Positions 21,300 through 33,607 of a DNA stretch of 64,000 nucleotides are shown here, piece after piece (position 1 is the stretch's first letter; every line of letters starts with the position of its first letter). The position numbers were made by a program, and so were the translations under genes. The stretch lies in the NCBI GenBank assembly GCA_003864495.1, contig ML133430.1:273891-337890 (forward strand). The letters are read 5' to 3'. The notes beneath the pieces were generated by a model. It saw only the letters and a list, made by a program, of their open reading frames with translations. It had not been told where the DNA came from and did not search any database. This DNA comes from Nemopilema nomurai. Its lineage: Eukaryota > Cnidaria > Scyphozoa > Rhizostomeae > Rhizostomatidae.

Positions 21300-24200
21300 T
21301 TATAAATAATCACCCTCTACTTTGATCTTGGAAAACTCCTCTGTCAGTTCATCAACAACCTGTCTTCTCTCTTGAACTGTAATAAAGGAGAAACTCTCAA
21401 TGAATTTTCATAGCTTCCAAATTTTTTATGAATTTGGATGGGTAAACAAATTCATATACCTACATTGGCACATTAATTTGTTATATCGTTGAGGAGTTTT
21501 TTATCCCGGAAAGAAGCAAGTGAGTTTTTTGATTGTTTTCTCTTTGATCTTTTAGCAAGCCGATGCGACACTATATGCAGAAATTAAATAGTGACCAGAA
21601 TTTTTGTCAGCCCCTTCATTTGCCCCTCGTTCCACTTTTCTAAGAATATTTTTCGGCTGCCGGTTGGTGTTTCCGCCCATATGCTTTAAACGTAGATTTT
21701 CATATGAATTGTTAGGCATTCTCTCTAAACAGCCGCATGCATAATTCTATACTTCAAATTTTTGAAACAAGAAGATTTAGAACAAACTGAAGTGAGGCGT
21801 TATTTTACAAATATATTGTGTCCGTACACTTCTAACCCAGGATTTTCTGTATCCTCCCTAGTTTTCTCAGGCTAGAATCGCTCCTGATTAATTAAAGTAT
21901 CCCAATTTTTCACTACAACGCTCTGATCATTTTAAACACACCTGAACTCCTCGTTACTAGTATTTTCTTCTTCAACTCCTTTTGCTCGCCATGAAGTCTC
22001 GATTCATTCTTTGACGTGAACAATGAAAAACCGAAAGCATAGTTTATCACAATTTCAAAATAAAATAAGCCAGCTGTTTATTTCTAAGAGATGCCCTGGA
22101 TGTAAATTGTTAAAGTGTAGTATTTTGAAATCATTACCAAGGCAGTGGCAATGAAAATCGAAAATCTGATTAAAAAAAATACCAGTTTTGTTAATTCAAT
22201 CTTTCTGTACTTACATATTCTTCGCGAGCACTGAAGAAATTCTTTGCAAGATTCCCAAGCTGCTGGGCAAACTCAGTACTGCAAGATTTAATTAGATGTT
22301 TTGTTATGGTTGTATTCAGGAACTCAGTTATTCAGATTATATCTAATTCTCTGTGCACAATAAAACTAAATCAACAACCTGAAAGCCAGCGCTGTTGGGA
22401 AGTCTGGGGACAAGCTGTTTTCCTTGTTACTTTGTCTGACTAAAAGCTATGGTAATGACTCTATATAAAGCCCCTTTTTGATGAAAATGTTTGTTATCGA
22501 TCAATCTTTCTAAATTAAAATATTACGTCTATGATCGTTGAAAAGTTTGAAGAGGAGAGAGGTTTTGTAATAGAAAAGAGTCTTGCCTTTCTATTCTTTA
22601 CTCGCTTCTAATTTAATCAAGTCCCCAATTGGATAAGGCAACGGTGTCTGGTCAATGCTCACCTCAATTCTTCTCTTCTTTTCTTCTCCAAGTTTATCTT
22701 TTCTTTCGTGCTTGTGATTAAGCTTTGCCTTTCGACGTGAAGTCTTTGCAATCTTATCACGAATAGACGCAAGTTATGATTCGACGTTAAAGAACGAACT
22801 GAAAGCATTGACGAGGGTCCTGGATATTATTGTTCCATGGCTCACCGCCGATAAAAGCAATAATGTGGTTTTATTAAATGGAAGTTGTGAATCTTGCACT
22901 ATAAAATATTTTCAGTGCGCTATTAAGCTTTGCCTATTATAACTATTTGTATCTAAAGAGACACCGCATCCAAAATGAGTTTTTTTTCCTCATGTCTATG
23001 ACATTCTCAATATTTTTTACAGTCCAATTTGTCTACGTTCTTCACTGACAACAGGTTTTATGCCTTAAAGTCCATTTTTTCTCCATTCTAAACTGAAAAC
23101 AGGTTTACGCCTTACAGTCCAATTTTTGTACAACTTAAAACTGAAAACAAGTTTTATGCCTCAGTGAGGTAATTGTTTGAAAGCAATTGGTGAGGACGAA
23201 AGAGCCAATGACGGAAATAAACAGGGCTCTTCGAACGAAATAAGATACTTGAGATGGGATTTCCAGCCAAATAGGATGAATCCTGATCGCTGGATTTGTG
23301 AGTACATGAAAAGCAACGAGGAAGTATTCATTAAACAGCAACTAACCTGTTTATGAGCTCGTTGCTCTCACACATTCGCTGCCTCGCAATGTCCCTGGTG
23401 GCTGAAAATGTTTTGTAAGATGTAACACTTTGGTGATTCGATGAACGCATTAACGTCGATCGTCATTTACTAGAACGTTTTGTGTTGGACAGAAGCAATT
23501 TGACTGCCATTAGTTTTGTGTCTGACTTAAAACCGTTTGAAAGGCTTTGTTTTAAGTTTTAGGAATAGAAATATAGGAAATATCAATTAGGAATTTTCCT
23601 ATAGAGTTTCGGTACCTAAGAATGTTGCACTGAAAAACGGGCTTTCAGTTCTAGATTAATTCTTGCATAAATTCTAAGCAGCCTGGCCAACCGTTGCTAA
23701 TTTTTTGCATGGTTTTCTCCTTATCATAATTATCTACTTCCGTGTGACTGCAGAACTGAACATTTTCAGGCGTGAGTTTGGGAATTGTACTGAGAGAGGA
23801 TGAACAATACATTTACTCTGTCGAAAAGTGGAAACTTTCCATCTATTGGATGAATGGAAGCCATTATAGTACTGCAATTATTTGCAAGGAAGTTACAAAG
23901 AAAGCACTTTCCCAAGTTTGCATTGGGCGACTTAAATGACAACCATGACACAATTATACCGCTCCATTTCTAGAACTGCCCATCTTCCCATACAATTGGA
24001 TGTTTGCAATAGAGCTGTCAAAGTTACCTGATGGAATTTGCAGTCGTGTTCAGATACCTCTCTATAGATCTAGGGCTTTTGTAAACATTGTAAAGTAGGT
24101 TTTAAATTGTTTTGTTCGCGTTAAACATATTAGCTTTATGTTATTTTTGTTATTTCTCGCCAACGTAAAATGAATTATTGATAATAATAATAATAACAAC

Positions 24201-25281
24201 AACAAATAATAATAATAACATGCTTTAGAATTTAGAGTCTTTCTGATTTGATTTCGCTTATCTCTCTGCCCAGATACATACCTGATAATTTTGAATACCT
24301 TTCTTGGACGTTGCTGAGCCGGGCATTAACTAGAAGGTAACATTGTTATTAAGTCTGAAGAGACCCTTTGGAACTCCAATGTTAATGCCTTTATTCAATG
24401 AGAAATTTCTGTTTAAAGAAAAATTCAACATTTTGTATTCCACCTCTTAAAAATTCGTAAAGTAATACTGCTAATATCAACACAGGAGCTATTATGTACG
24501 AGAAAGGTTTATTTTGAATTAGTCTATTTGCAATGAGAGTTGGCATTGAAGTATAAAAAGAGCATTTCCTCTTTGTGATCTTTCAGCGCTTTGTGTGACT
24601 GTTCTAACTTATCGCTTTTGTAACAGCGTTAGTCGTCAAAATGTTTCCATTAATCTTAAAAATAGTTTGATAGTCCTTCCTCTTTCCATATCGTGACCTT
24701 GCGTGTTTGAATACGAAGGCATTAATCAAAGTAGATTTTCAGCAACAATTGGAAGTAAATGATTGTACCAAGATTAAGCTTTGCTTCTGTGTCCTTTCTT
24801 CTCGCTCGTTCATTATCAAGAAAGTTCTCAAGCCTCCGTTTTTCTAAAAAGCAGTTTAAAGTGAAATAAAGCATGAGCAAAATCTGCAATTGGCCATTGG
24901 CAATCGAAGTTTGCAAAATATGCGCTAATGTAAGAAGAAAAATGTCTATCAATCACTTTATCAATTTCAATTTCTTCACCATCTTTTGTTCGTTCATCAT
25001 ATTCCCTTGAAAGGATGTGAATACAAGACGTTTAGTCGTATTCGTTCTCAAGGTTGTAAAACACTTTCATGCATATGCTATTGACATGTCATTCGGCAAA
25101 TATTCAGATTCCTCGCAAAATTCAGATACCCCTTCCTTTTCCTGCCTCCAGTGTATAAGCTTTTTGTAAATATGTATTGAAAGGTTACATGTATCAATTT
25201 CAAAATACCTTGTTGAAGTTCTCTCAGACTATCAGATATAATCTCAAATTGAAAGTTCGTGGCTTTCTTCTTTGTTTCCAT
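21300..25281 (-). CDS. Small coiled-coil protein, unrecognised, seven exons
   Basis: Pieced together on the minus strand by splice phase: 25281-25209, 24843-24769, 23401-23347, 22752-22663, 22278-22215, 22008-21958, 21368-21300, giving about 158 residues. The product is charged and coiled-coil-like: METKKKATNFQFEIISDSLR, then EKRRLENFLDNERARRKDTE, LINRLQRLHVERQSL, EKKRREELSTEFAQQLGNLA, NESRLHGEQKELKKKIL and VVDELTEEFSKIKVEGDYL. Each junction keeps frame and has GT/AG ends, which is unlikely by chance over six introns. Weak points are the acceptors of exons 4 and 6, which lack good pyrimidine tracts. The last exon could instead start at 21376, which ends the protein after 10 residues. An in-frame upstream ATG at 25377 is possible. 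An E2F-like site lies about 60 bp upstream of the chosen start. A centrosomal, kinetochore or ciliary role would be a guess. Confidence 0.55.
21611..21886. repeat. Dispersed repeat, copy A
   Basis: Similar in order and wording to 57110-57394. Shared pieces include CCCCTTCATT, CCGCCCATATG, AAACAAGAAG, GAGGCGTTA/AAGGCGTTA, ATATATT.TGTCCGTACACT and GCTAGAATCGC. Both copies are in the same orientation. No terminal inverted repeats or coding frame are visible. It lies in an intron of the coiled-coil gene. Confidence 0.8.
23018..23163. repeat. Short tandem array, about three units of 50-60 bp
   Basis: The phrase ACAGTCCAATTT...CTGAAAACAGGTTTTATGCCTTA recurs three times with drift. It lies in an intron of the coiled-coil gene. 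Confidence 0.75.
24180..24222. repeat. (AAT/AAC)n microsatellite
   Basis: Run of AAT and AAC triplets in an intron of the coiled-coil gene. Confidence 0.9.
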
Positions 25282-25338
25282 GACCGGCTCGATAGTTTGT
25301 TTTTTCTTGCTGACGTGACGGCAAACATCAATTTTGCA

Positions 25339-25351
25339 TTTTCCCGCCAAA
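25339..25351 (-). promoter_or_regulatory. E2F-like site upstream of the coiled-coil gene
   Basis: TTTTCCCGCCAAA on the plus strand reads TTTGGCGGGAAAA on the minus strand, the classical E2F/DP consensus. It lies about 60 bp upstream of the chosen ATG of the minus-strand coiled-coil gene. If functional it would suggest G1/S-regulated expression. It also overlaps the in-frame N-terminal extension that would start at 25377, which favours the downstream ATG. Confidence 0.5.
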
Positions 25352-25450
25352 GAGCCTCGTTTCCAAGAAACTTTCACAACTATTTATCGTTAGTACAAAA
25401 TAGAGATTAGCACATAATCATAATCCCTATTCTTTCGCTTTAGTAAAGAG

Positions 25451-25750
25451 CATAGGCGCCGACTACGTGGGGGCTTGGGGGCTCGAGCCCCCCCTGGGAA
25501 TTGCTGTAGGGGGGCTCAGCCCCCCTGGGAATTTCGTTTGAAATCGATCAAAGAATTGAACTGATGATAATGAAGACCATGATGTTATATCTGCTTTATT
25601 AAAATGTTTTGTTTTGTTATTATACATACTACATATGTTGTATTACGTTATTAAAGCGACAGGTAATTTCTCTACCTTTTAACTTTTTTTAATTTTTTTT
25701 AAATTTAAATATTGAGCCCCCCCTGGGAAAAATAAAAGTCGGCGCCTATG
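25451..25750. mobile_element. hAT-like MITE, 300 bp, with 14-bp TIRs and 8-bp target duplication
   Basis: The ends are CATAGGCGCCGACT and its exact reverse complement AGTCGGCGCCTATG. The flanks 25443-25450 and 25751-25758 are both GTAAAGAG, an 8-bp target-site duplication typical of hAT transposons. Inside, GAGCCCCCCCTGGGAA-like motifs occur three times near the ends. No coding capacity, so it is non-autonomous. The perfect ends and duplication suggest a fairly recent insertion. It lies between the divergent coiled-coil and aminotransferase genes. Confidence 0.93.
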
Positions 25751-26081
25751 GTAAAGAGACTTTAAGTCAAGTTTAGTGATGCGTCAAGATTCGGGGGCAT
25801 AGTCATTTCCCAATGTGTTTCTGATTTCTCTGTACTTCATTTCATTGACCGTAATATTGTCTATATTTATTATTTGAATGAAAACGCTTTTTTCTGGCTA
25901 GTTTATCTTCTAGACCGAGGATGTAAGTGTGAACGTCGAAATAAGTTTAGTTTTTCGCTTCATTGCAATCGCTGGTCTTTCGAAACATGGGTTTCATTCC
26001 GAAAGGTGAATTGTTGCTGTTGTTGTCAGATTTTGTTTACGAGGTCATTTGCTATGGATTCAAGCTGAAAGTGTGAACAAA

Positions 26082-28741
26082 ATGGCACATTGCAGGACGA
26101 AAATCGAAGAACTCGCCTTAAAGATCAAACAAGGGAACTCGTGGAAGCTTATTCCAGAGCTTTATGGATGTTTATATATAGGTATTATTTTGAAAGAAAT
26201 CCTAAGCCTCATACAAACAATGTTTGAATAGTTTTTAACATAGACTCATCCAACTTCGAATATAAGACACTGTTAATATCAACCCCCTAAATAGCATCCC
26301 TAAATTTATTGTGTCGCGGAAGCTTGCGACCTAGTGTAAGAAATAACTCAATATTTGATTTCATATGCTAAATAATCGCCATGAATATGTAGTTGTTTTT
26401 ATTGTTATAGCTCAAGCTTCAGACTAAATGCACCGGCATATTGCCTTTCGCCTATCGCAACTGCATGAAGTCAGCATAAAATAAGCATTTCCTTTGATTG
26501 TCTATAGAATCGGCTTTAGGCATGACCACAGAACAATCTTAATCTATAGCTGTCTTCGCTTTCAGACCCACTACAGCTGGAGGCAGTACTCCAGTTTGTA
26601 GACACATTCTATTCATCACATATTAAACTATAATCTTTTCTCTGCCTGCCTTTTTTATCTAGCATAAATAAACAAAAATATTTTCAAAACTCGTAAGTTC
26701 TTGAAATATCTAAGAAGATTTTAAGTCTGTTCAACCAAGAAGAAGCCTTGATAATCTAGTGTGCAACTGCAGTTCTCCTGGTCCCAGAGTTGTCCATAAT
26801 TAGGGGTATATTGGACAGATAGCTTCAACACTCTTTGCTGATCTCTACGTTTGGTATTTTCTATTCCCTTTAGACATGCCCTGGCTGGATTTGCTATATG
26901 CATTATGCAACATTGTTAGACTGAAGGACCACAACAGAGTCCAGGAAGAGATTGAATCTTTACTTGGTGGCTCAGAGAGAATCCTTGTATCTCTTTCTGT
27001 TAGATCATCATTTGATCTTTTTCTACAAGCAATGAAGTACCCTAAAGGCTCTGAGATTATAGCAACTTGTATCAACATAAAGCAAATGTCTGACATAGCT
27101 GAATACCATGGGGTACACATGAGAGGTGTAGACATTGATTTAAGTAATATGATGCCAGACATTTCACAAATTGAGTCAAAAATCTCAGAAAAAACTGTTG
27201 GGATTTTTGTTGTGCAACTGTTTGGTATGAAATTCAAGACCACAGATCTGAAGTGCATTGCAGAGAAGTATGGAATAATGCTAATAGAGGATTGTGCCCA
27301 GGCTTTTTATGGTCAAGCTGCTTTTGAAAACGTTCAGTCTGATATTGCATTTTTTAGTTTCGGGTCAATTAAAAGATTCACTTGCCTAGGTGGAGCTTGC
27401 ATTGTTTCAAATAATCCTGATGTGTTGTGCAAAATGAGAAGTATTCAAAGACTATATCCTATTCAGGGAAGACAAGTGTATTTCTATAAACTTTTGAAAT
27501 ACTCAGTAATCATGCTTGCCATGAATAACCCTACCATTGCTTGGATTTTGTCATCCGTGGTTGCAAAACTTGGTATAGACTACAAGATTTTCATTAAAAG
27601 CAATCTGAGATCTTTTAAGGATCCCAAGAGCCATTTAATGGACCTTATAAAGTTCCAACCATCAGTTCCGCTTCTGCTACTTGTGAAAAAAAGGATGGAA
27701 CAACTGTTTCAGTGTGACGATAACTACCTCAATTCAAGACTGCATGCAGAGTATGCCATTTGCAATTTGATTGAAAAACCAGTTTATGTATTGGGGTGCC
27801 TTTCAGAAATCAGGGACTTTTGGCTGTTTCCAGTTCTTGTGGTGAGATTTATGTTTAATGTACTTCTTTTTTAAACATATTTTGGTCACTCTTTGTGTGA
27901 TATTTTGCGCGAACAACCTCAAGCTGGCTAGTCCAAGACTATTATCACAAGGAATAGAGAGACATTATCACAAGAATTTGGGAAGTAGATTGTTTGCGGA
28001 TCAAATTTGGTATAAAGAGAATTCATTAATTAATCACAGGAATGATATTTTCAGATTGGTGAAAGTTTCAATTTCTTTACTAAGAAAGTTTCAGGATTTT
28101 GTTGTTTATCCTTAATGCTGTAGAACTTTGGTGCAAACATGAAGATAGCTTACAAAGTGTCTAATTTCCTGTCCTATTCACTTTTTTCTTTTCTTGATGT
28201 TTAAGTGAATTTTTAATTATCTTTCCATGTTGAACGTAAATTATATAGAGGTATGGATCTTGTCCTATTTTTCAGTTTAAAAGCAATTTTACATAAATCT
28301 AGGCCAATTAGGATAATAGAGGTCAATTAGGACAACAGAACTCTTTCCTCTTTTTAGTTTATTCATTGTAATTTTTTTTCATTTTAGGATTCACCTCTTG
28401 AAGTTGAAGTTGAACTAGAAAAGTTAGGCGTGTCTGCATTCTCCAAAGCAAGCTCCCTTCAGTTTAATCACAAGCCATCAGAAGATCTAAGGTCATCCCA
28501 GTTTGTCTGTAAGCATGTATTATACTTGCCAATTGACAGGCGATCCCCAAAATGGCATATTGATAATGTGTGTGAAAGTCTAGGCACGGTGCTGCGAACC
28601 AGGATGTCAATTTTCGAAATAGCTGAGAAGGAGCGGGTCTCCTTGAAGAGGGACATGGAAACTCTTTTGAAATGCTCTTCAACCATCTTTGAGTCATGCA
28701 AGAAAGCCTTAACATTTGAAAATGTTGATAATAGAGTTTAG
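26082..28741 (+). CDS. DegT/DnrJ/EryC1/StrS-family PLP aminotransferase-like protein
   Basis: Three exons, 26082-26181, 26874-27841 and 28388-28741, in agreeing phases, give 473 residues. The start ATG has a good context (ACAAAATGG). The PLP-fold signatures of the sugar aminotransferase family are present: IEDCAQAFYG at about 172-181, and SFGSIKRFTCLGGACIV with the expected Schiff-base lysine near residue 200. The C-terminal LYLPIDRRSPKWHIDNV also fits the family. In bacteria these enzymes transfer an amino group from glutamate to a keto sugar nucleotide. The substrate here is unknown. The family is bacterial in its best-known members and uncommon in animals, but the introns and AT-rich composition show this copy is resident. 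The motif lacks the usual H/T before the lysine (SFGSIK for SFHxTK), so activity is likely but not certain. Confidence 0.8.
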
Positions 28742-29144
28742 CTGGTAGCGCGAGTAACTATAAACATTCTATATATATAGACAGTTTAGCTGGAAGACAG
28801 TTTATAGTGCAAAATACAAGTGAAAGACATTTTTAGATATTTTCAAACATCAATGAAATAACTTAGCATATAATAAGGCTACCAGTGAAAGTTGAAAAAG
28901 AGAATCTATGTTCGAAACCAGCATCAAAACCAGGGGGTGGACTATTACGGTTTTAATTTCCATATAATCAAAAATTTTACGTAGGTCATAAAGCGACAAG
29001 ATCCCAAACGTTTGGCCACCCACATGTTCTCAATCTTTTGGTCCTCTCTTTTTGTAAACACAAGTTGTTGCATGCAGTCGAATATCTATTGCGAAGGGGC
29101 GCCGAAGACCGAATCGTCCATCGCTATATACGCTCTTTGTAGTA

Positions 29145-29545
29145 CACGCTTTTTTTATAAGGAACCTACCACAAGGCCTAGTTCCAAAAGTTCCTTATCC
29201 GTAGACCTCAAGTCATCAGATTTTAGTACCAAAAGTTCCTTAGAAGTTCCTGAATTTTTTCTGTACATCAATAAGCCTTAACAGTTAATAGAGAGAGGGG
29301 TGAGATATAATATGCGGAAACTACTCTATAAAGCACTTGACACACGAATAGCAAACAATCTATGCGAGTATTGGCTGCAAATGAATGGAACGGGATTTTT
29401 TTAGCCCTTGATGCTTGCAGTTATAAAAAAATTTCTAATCGAAAAGTTCCTCAGGGATTTCGTTTTTAGTAGTATAAGTTCTTAATATATTTCGGCCTTC
29501 TACATGTAGGTTCCTTATAAAGTGGTTCCTTATAAAAAAAGCGTG
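29145..29545 (+). mobile_element. Tc1/mariner-like MITE, copy 1
   Basis: The left end CACGCTTTTTTTATAAGGAA is mirrored by TTCCTTATAAAAAAAGCGTG at the right end, giving about 22-bp terminal inverted repeats. TA flanks each side, the usual target duplication of Tc1/mariner elements. The interior is non-coding and repeats AAAAGTTCCTTA-like blocks. It matches 32541-32937 in reverse complement over its length. Confidence 0.9.
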
Positions 29546-32540
29546 TATTGCTCTTCTTTCGATAAGAAGCGGCGTTTTTTAGTATAGTAGCAAATTGAAA
29601 TGCGCCTTTATGTTCAAATATATTTGTCTGTGGCTAATCAGCTCTTTTGTTCTTCTCATTCATCTTGCACGATTGGTAGCCTAATTATGTTTTAGCTTAA
29701 AGGAAATTAGTATTTTGTATCCCTAGATGTACCTACATTGATTTTTCACCAGGTAATACTCTACGTTTGGTGCAGTTTCTTACATCACATAAAGAATATT
29801 TATTCATTCGCTTAACGGGATATTTTAACCATGTAATAATTAATTCATTTTTGTCAAAATTTAAACTACTGTATTTTATGTTTCCTTGAGTTTATTGGAC
29901 ACCTTTCATTTTATGGGACACACTAGATGTTTCATCTTTCTAAGTTTCCCCTATTGCTTTAAATATCTCTCTTAAATTAAAGATAGCTCTGACATTTTAC
30001 TAGCTGCATTCTTTGAAACCACGTGATTCTGTATCATAGCAGTTTTCATTCTAGGCAATTTTTCCTAAGAATCTTACACTTAATAGATATACTATATTCC
30101 CCCTATAGCCTATTTGGCCATTTTAATCAGGCATTAAGTCATTAAACACTGAAATGTATGCCAAAACCCTTGCAATACAACAGCATTTTTAACTTTACTG
30201 CCTTTATTTTCCCTTTTAAGCAATGTAAATTGTAGAAACTAGTTTAGCTGCATCTATTTAAACCATTCTTTACCATTCTTCACTTTTTATCAGCATTTTG
30301 TAAAACTTTGTAAAACTGAAAACCAAAATTTGGATAACCATTTAACTTTCATACAATGACAAGCTTGTAGTTTACTCATCTTCGATGTTCACTAGCCCTT
30401 ATACTGACCCTAAAACTGAAAGCGAATCGATAGATAATTGCATACATAGTTTCCTAGTTCCCTAGTTTCCTTTGTTTTCTGTAATTCTCTTAAGTTGAAA
30501 TGGTAACTCTCTCTTATGGCAACGTCATTTGAAGTTGCTCAGCAACATGAAATTTAGGTAAACTAAGCGGCTTGCTTAATCGTTCGTGAATTTTTAGCAA
30601 CAGAATTTTGTTTTGGCAACAGGTATAACAACTATAAATGGAGATCCGAAATCCAATAAGTACTGCCAAGTGAAGACGTAGCACTGCTTCATTTGCTTTG
30701 GCCTGTTTCGACAAACATTAATTAACAAAAAGCGTTATAACCTGTTTCCTTAATCGGAAGTTTACGGGCAGAAAGAGTCGTTTGCATTGCAAAGTGCAAT
30801 TTTCATGATTTGTTACACCAACGAAGCATTAAAGCTGTTCATAGCCCATAGATGCTTATTGAAAATGAACGTAGTCTTCATTACTGGCTCATCAGATCCG
30901 AACATAAAGTTATACAATCTATATATACCTTCCATTGCTTCAACGGCATCCACAACTTCTCCCTCTTCTGTTTCTTACGTCTCCCTCAATAACACTATGA
31001 AAGTTCCTGGTGGTCTGCCTACCTTTGCCTATTATACAAAGACTTTTTCATCTCATCCATTTCCACTGTTCAGCTCCTCACCATCTCCCCAATCCCCATC
31101 CATCGCTTTTCCCACTAACTGACAATCTCTGGTAGGCAATAAAGAAAGCAAATATAGAGCTTTACAGTTCCTTATATTCAGGGAGCGGAGCACTTGTCAT
31201 TAGCAAACTATTGGAAATGAATAATCCAGAGCTGGAGAGAAATTGAAATAAGTTGAACTTTCGTTGATTTGTTGTTCTGTTAAAGCCAACATGGAAACTG
31301 CATTTATAATATATATTATATTACTGCATTTATAATATATATTTAATACCCAAAAGGAAATTGGTTCCTTTTTTAAACAGTGTTTAAAACACGCAGAGTG
31401 GCCATTTCTCACAAACACAAGGCCAAAATATGGTACGAATGAATTGAAGTCGTGGAACATTCACAAACAATTACGCAAAAGGCGCTTTGCATTTTGTGAC
31501 GTCACACATGTTGCGTATTTGTCAGGTTCGTATTGTGTTTATCGGGTGAAGTGATGTTTCATTGTCGTCCACAACTGTAATCCATGTGTTTTTTGTGTAA
31601 TGTGTTATTATGTTATTTTTGTTTAATAAGACAAAGTTTGCTTGTTAGGCTTCGGACCAGTACACTTCCAACTTTTGCAGATCAAATACTCGCATCTTCA
31701 GAAGACGCACAGTGCAGTCTGCTGCGCAGGCCAATGTGTCAATATTCACAAAATAGATTTCCCTGAGTTTTTACAATAACATAATTAAGATCTAAAATCT
31801 TGTTTCATGGTAGCATGTTTGAATGGGTAGTCTCTTCTGATTATTTCCTTGATCACTCCTTTTGGAAAATTTCAGGTGGTATATTGCTGACAAGTGCTAA
31901 AGTTGGTTATCAACGCAATGCATCATCCATCGGCCTCGAATTCTTGGATGCCCGTGTAAATATTTGAATTTGTAACTCTTGATAAACGACAGTTGTCATA
32001 AGCGGCAAAGTCGGTTTAGACTATGCTTTTTCGACCGTAACACAAACAGAACTGGATGATTCCTGCCTGGGGGGATTGCACTTTTTATAGAAAAATATCA
32101 TGAGAAAATGAGCCTCAAAATTGGTCAAAAGTTAAACACAAATTAAGAACAAGCTGAGGCAGACCGCTGAGGTACTCTATAATCTATATTCGCCGTGGTG
32201 GTTAAAACCACCTTAGAAATTTAAGAACAAATGAAGAACAATCGAGCTTCAGATTTTCGAAAAAGTTAAGAAAATTAGGCTTGAAGATAAATTTAGTGGT
32301 TCTCTTATTCAAAAAATAATGTAGCCCGCTCCATAAAACCGTATCAAAACACGATAAGGTGTTTTTTAAACTTGCAAAGAGATGGCCATAGATAAATATG
32401 GTTCTTCGTTTTCGAAAAATTCATTGAGCATCATAGTGACATGGTGACATAACTATCGTAGTGTATTACAACAAAGTAACTGAAGCATGTTGCTTCCAAG
32501 CAGTTGACGTTAACTTTGGTTCAAGCCATCTCGAAATATA

Positions 32541-32937
32541 CACGCTTTTTTTATAAGGAACCACATTATAAGGAACCTACATGTAGAAGGCCGAAATATA
32601 TTAAGAACTTATACTACTAAAAACAAAATCCCTAAGGAACTTTTCGATTTGAAAATCTTTTATAACTGCAAGCATCAAGAGCTAAAAATCCCGTTCCATT
32701 CATTTGCAGCCAATACTCGCATAGATTGCTTGCTATTCGTGTGTCAAGTGCTTCGTCGAGAATTTCCCGCATATTATATTTCACCCCTTTCTCTATTAAG
32801 TGTCAAGGCTTATTGATGTGCAGTGAAAATTAAGGAACTTTTAAGGAACTTTTGGTGCTAAAATCTGATAAGTTAGGGTCTATGTATAAGAAACTTTTGG
32901 AGCTAGGCCTTGTGGTAGGTTCCTTATAAAAAGCGTG
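32541..32937 (-). mobile_element. Tc1/mariner-like MITE, copy 2 (inverted relative to copy 1)
   Basis: Starts CACGCTTTTTTTATAAGGAA and ends CCTTATAAAAAGCGTG, flanked by TA on both sides. It aligns to copy 1 in reverse complement, including CTACATGTAGAAGGCCGAAA and TGCAGCCAATACTCGCATAG, with scattered differences. The right terminal repeat has lost two bases. Confidence 0.9.
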
Positions 32938-33607
32938 TAGTCTTCGGAATTGTATCATTAGAGTTTTTAAACTATGTTTATATCGCTCATTAATCTTTCT
33001 TCATTCTGAATTGTTCGAGCTAAATCTTTCATGGGCATGATTGGTTGGTGATTCTCGCTTCGCCACTGTAGTTTGCTTATAAATAAAGTTGCCTCGCGAT
33101 ATGGACTTTACTTTTAGACCTGTTCTCGGTATTTAAATAGGACTCTGAAATATAATCGACGAGACCCATATCGGTACAGCCGTAACACAGTTTATGATTG
33201 ATCTCATTAGGAGCATATCATACATTAATTGAGCAAAGTTTCACTTTTTCTGCCACTGAACAAAATTGCATATTTGCATGTTCAGTAGACGACTGTGAGA
33301 TGAGTCTGGTGCCACAGCCGGATGTTTTCTAAGACTTCGCACCATTCGATGGAGTATGCCGTGGTTGGATGCGAGCCTCCACAAAAATTTTCTGACGCTT
33401 ATATGGTTTATTCGAGGACAATAAAATTATTCAATTACCTTATTGTTTTGAAAGGGTTGTTAGGGAATTATTCATTTCTATATGGTAGCTACTGAATACT
33501 GAATACAGATGAATAGTTCTATTGTTTACGTTGGCCTAAGTCGCGGTGCCTCCTTCTTGGGTGCACGAAGCCGTAGCTGCTGGATATTTGTTGCATGAAC
33601 GATTGAA

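Larger units (their letters stand above)
28742..33607. other. Gene-poor region between the aminotransferase and GT54 genes
   Basis: About 4.9 kb of AT-rich DNA. It holds two inverted copies of one MITE (29145-29545 and 32541-32937) and a short duplicated TA-rich stretch near 31299-31345. It also holds an isolated exon-like stretch at 31876-31955. No gene is supported. Confidence 0.6.

Noticed and set aside
28905..28925. GTTCGAAACC resembling a tRNA B box
   Set aside because: No A box or cloverleaf can be drawn around it; no tRNA was found in the window.
29012..29281. 89-codon plus-strand frame
   Set aside because: Mostly inside the mariner-type MITE, with no homology and no codon signal.
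30787..31122. 111-codon Ser/Pro-rich plus-strand frame
   Set aside because: Low-complexity, lacks a good start or partner exons, and no family recognised.
31497..31504. Palindromic TGACGTCA (CRE)
   Set aside because: No start site or gene nearby; an 8-mer is expected by chance at this scale.
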